Assembly (NCBI RefSeq): GCF_036898095.1
Contig: NC_090745.1
Location: 81,575,516-81,639,515 of the forward strand
Source of the DNA: Palaemon carinicauda
Taxonomy: Eukaryota > Arthropoda > Malacostraca > Decapoda > Palaemonidae
Length of the DNA: 64,000 nt
Direction of reading: 5' to 3'
Below the pieces are notes generated by a model that ran no database searches, was not told the DNA's origin, and was given only the letters and a program-made list of their open reading frames with translations. The translations under genes were made by a program, and so were the position numbers. This document shows, in pieces, positions 63,021 through 64,000 of this stretch; the first letter of the stretch is position 1; each line of letters opens with the position of its first letter.

Positions 63021-64000
63021 CCAGGGCGATTGCTAGAGGAAGGAGGACATCCACTCTTAGAGTCTACCAGTCGAAGTGGGAAGTCTTCCGAAACTGGTGC
63101 AAGTCAGTATCAGTATCCTCGACCAGTACCTCTGTAACCCAAATAGCTGACTTCCTCGTATACCTGAGGAAAGAAAGATCTCTTTCAGCTCCCACCATCA
63201 AGGGTTACAGAAGCATGTTGGCATCAGTCTTCCGTCACAGAGGCTTAGATCTTTCCAACAACAAAGATCTACAGGACCTCCTTAAGTCTTTTGAGACCAC
63301 GAAGGAGCGTCGTTTGGCTACACCTGGTTGGAATTTAGACGTGGTACTAAGATTCCTTATGTCAGAAAGGTTCGAGCCACTACAATCAGCCTCCTTTAAA
63401 GATCTCACTTTAAAGACTCTTTTACTGGTTTGCTTAGCCACAGCTAAAAGAGTCAGTGAGATTCACGCCTTCAGCAGGAACATCGGATTTTCATCTGAAA
63501 CGGCTACATGTTCTTTACAGCTTGGTTTTCTAGCCAAAAACGAGCTACCTTCTCGTCCTTGGCCGAAATCGTTCGATATTCCAAGCCTTTCTAATATGGT
63601 TGGAAATGAACTAGAAAGAGTCTTATGCCCTGTTAGAGCTCTTAAGTTCTATTTAAGATGAACTAAACCTTTACGAGGACAGTCAGAAGCTTTATGGTGT
63701 TCTATTAAGAAACCTTCTTTGCCTATGTCAAAGAATGCCTTATCCTATTATATCAGACTGTTAATACGAGAAGCTCATTCCCATCTGAGTGAGGAAGACC
63801 AAGCTTTGCTGAAGGTAAGGACACATGAAGTTAGAGCTGTCGCAACTTCAGTGGCCTTTAAACAAAATAGATCTCTGCAGAGTATAATGGACGCAACCTA
63901 TTGGAGAAGCAAGTCAGTGTTCGCGTCTTTTTATCTTAAAGATGTCCAGTCTCTTTACGAGAACTGCTACACCCTGGGACCATTCGTAGCAGCGAGTGCA
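62930..64000 (+). pseudogene. DIRS E tyrosine recombinase with one TGA, incomplete at window end
   Basis: Homology starts near 62930 (LQTIERLSRARGFSKEV), then STLRVYQSKWEVF and RSLSAPTIKGYRSML. Catalytic Arg is in TAKRVSEIHAF, His and Arg in THEVRA (about 63827), and Tyr in ASFYLKDV (about 63930). A TGA at 63659-63661 interrupts the frame, which continues unshifted to the window end. The same frame is open back to 61388, through the RT gene. The last residues (LGPFVAAS) correspond to the copy B C-terminus, so almost all of the protein is present. Confidence 0.88.

Larger units (their letters stand above)
58263..64000 (+). mobile_element. DIRS-like retrotransposon of a second family (E), cut by window end
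   Basis: Begins near 58270 with TTCAATATTAAACTTAGCCG, probably its terminal repeat (different from copies A-D), then ORF1, RT/RNase H and recombinase in the same order. The window ends inside the recombinase, so the right terminus is not seen. It inserted into the minus-strand gene at its left. The proteins are clearly diverged from copies B-D but collinear. Confidence 0.85.

Noticed and set aside
41338..64000. Search for tafazzin exon 3
   Set aside because: No segment resembling the conserved block after LWG (Arg/Trp-rich, then FPEGKVN) with acceptor and donor sites was found. It is probably downstream of the window.
1..64000. Bacterial operons, ribosome-binding sites, rRNA or tRNA genes
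   Set aside because: The window has introns, LINE tails, DIRS and Tigger elements. I saw no tRNA cloverleaf or rRNA-like segment.

Overview
This is a repeat-dominated piece of an animal nuclear genome. It is most likely from a decapod crustacean, and perhaps a caridean shrimp. That placement rests on the repeat style I know from shrimp genomes: several DIRS-like tyrosine-recombinase retrotransposons, LINE 3' tails that end in (TAA)n, long GA/CT/TA microsatellites, and introns tens of kb long. It is inference, because no marker gene names the species. Nothing in the window looks prokaryotic.

Only one host gene is convincing: two exons of tafazzin (TAZ), the cardiolipin transacylase, on the + strand. 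Exon 1 ends at a GTAAGT donor at 10883. Exon 2 (41209-41337) carries the acyltransferase HX4D motif and is followed by GTGAGT. The phases match, so intron 1 is about 30.3 kb, and nearly all of it is mobile DNA. Everything after 41338 would be intron 2, whose next exon I cannot find in the window.

Layout. 1-3864: a 5'-truncated, nonsense-damaged Ty3/gypsy element. 4085-5370: a LINE RT fragment split by a short inverted gypsy-derived insert with a target-site duplication. 5.8-8.1 kb: microsatellites, a Helitron-like end and a LINE 3' tail. 8.1-10.6 kb: unique-looking AT-rich DNA upstream of TAZ. 11.2-13.7 kb: nested inverted repeats, with a hAT-like element carrying a THAP exon and a second exon. 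13.7-19.5 kb: DIRS copy A, split by a Tigger/pogo transposon with TA duplication. 19.8-27.8 kb: DIRS copy B, structurally complete, with RT/RNase H and recombinase frames open. 28.8-34.3 kb: DIRS copy C (5' truncated). 34.3-41.0 kb: DIRS remnant G with a truncated second Tigger and a roughly 640-bp tandem array. 41.2 kb: TAZ exon 2. 41.8-43.1 kb: diverged DIRS start (H). 43.2-51.3 kb: DIRS copy D (dead RT). 51.3-51.8 kb: LINE RNase H fragment. 52-55 kb: degenerate repeats. 55.4-58.3 kb (minus strand): pseudogene of a widespread uncharacterised protein family that I read as FEN1/XPG-like nuclease plus a CXC tail. 58.3-64.0 kb: a different DIRS family (E), cut by the window edge.

How the parts work together. 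The DIRS copies share one plan: inverted terminal repeats, ORF1 (an N-terminal CX2CX4CX5CX2C cluster, a hypervariable S/R/P repeat, a gag-like domain), RT/RNase H, then a tyrosine recombinase, with an internal complementary region before the right end. All DIRS-derived copies lie on the + strand, the same orientation as TAZ. The strongest leads for something undescribed are the nuclease-like family at 55.4-58.3 kb, the long second frame open across DIRS RT genes, and the TE-packed TAZ intron.
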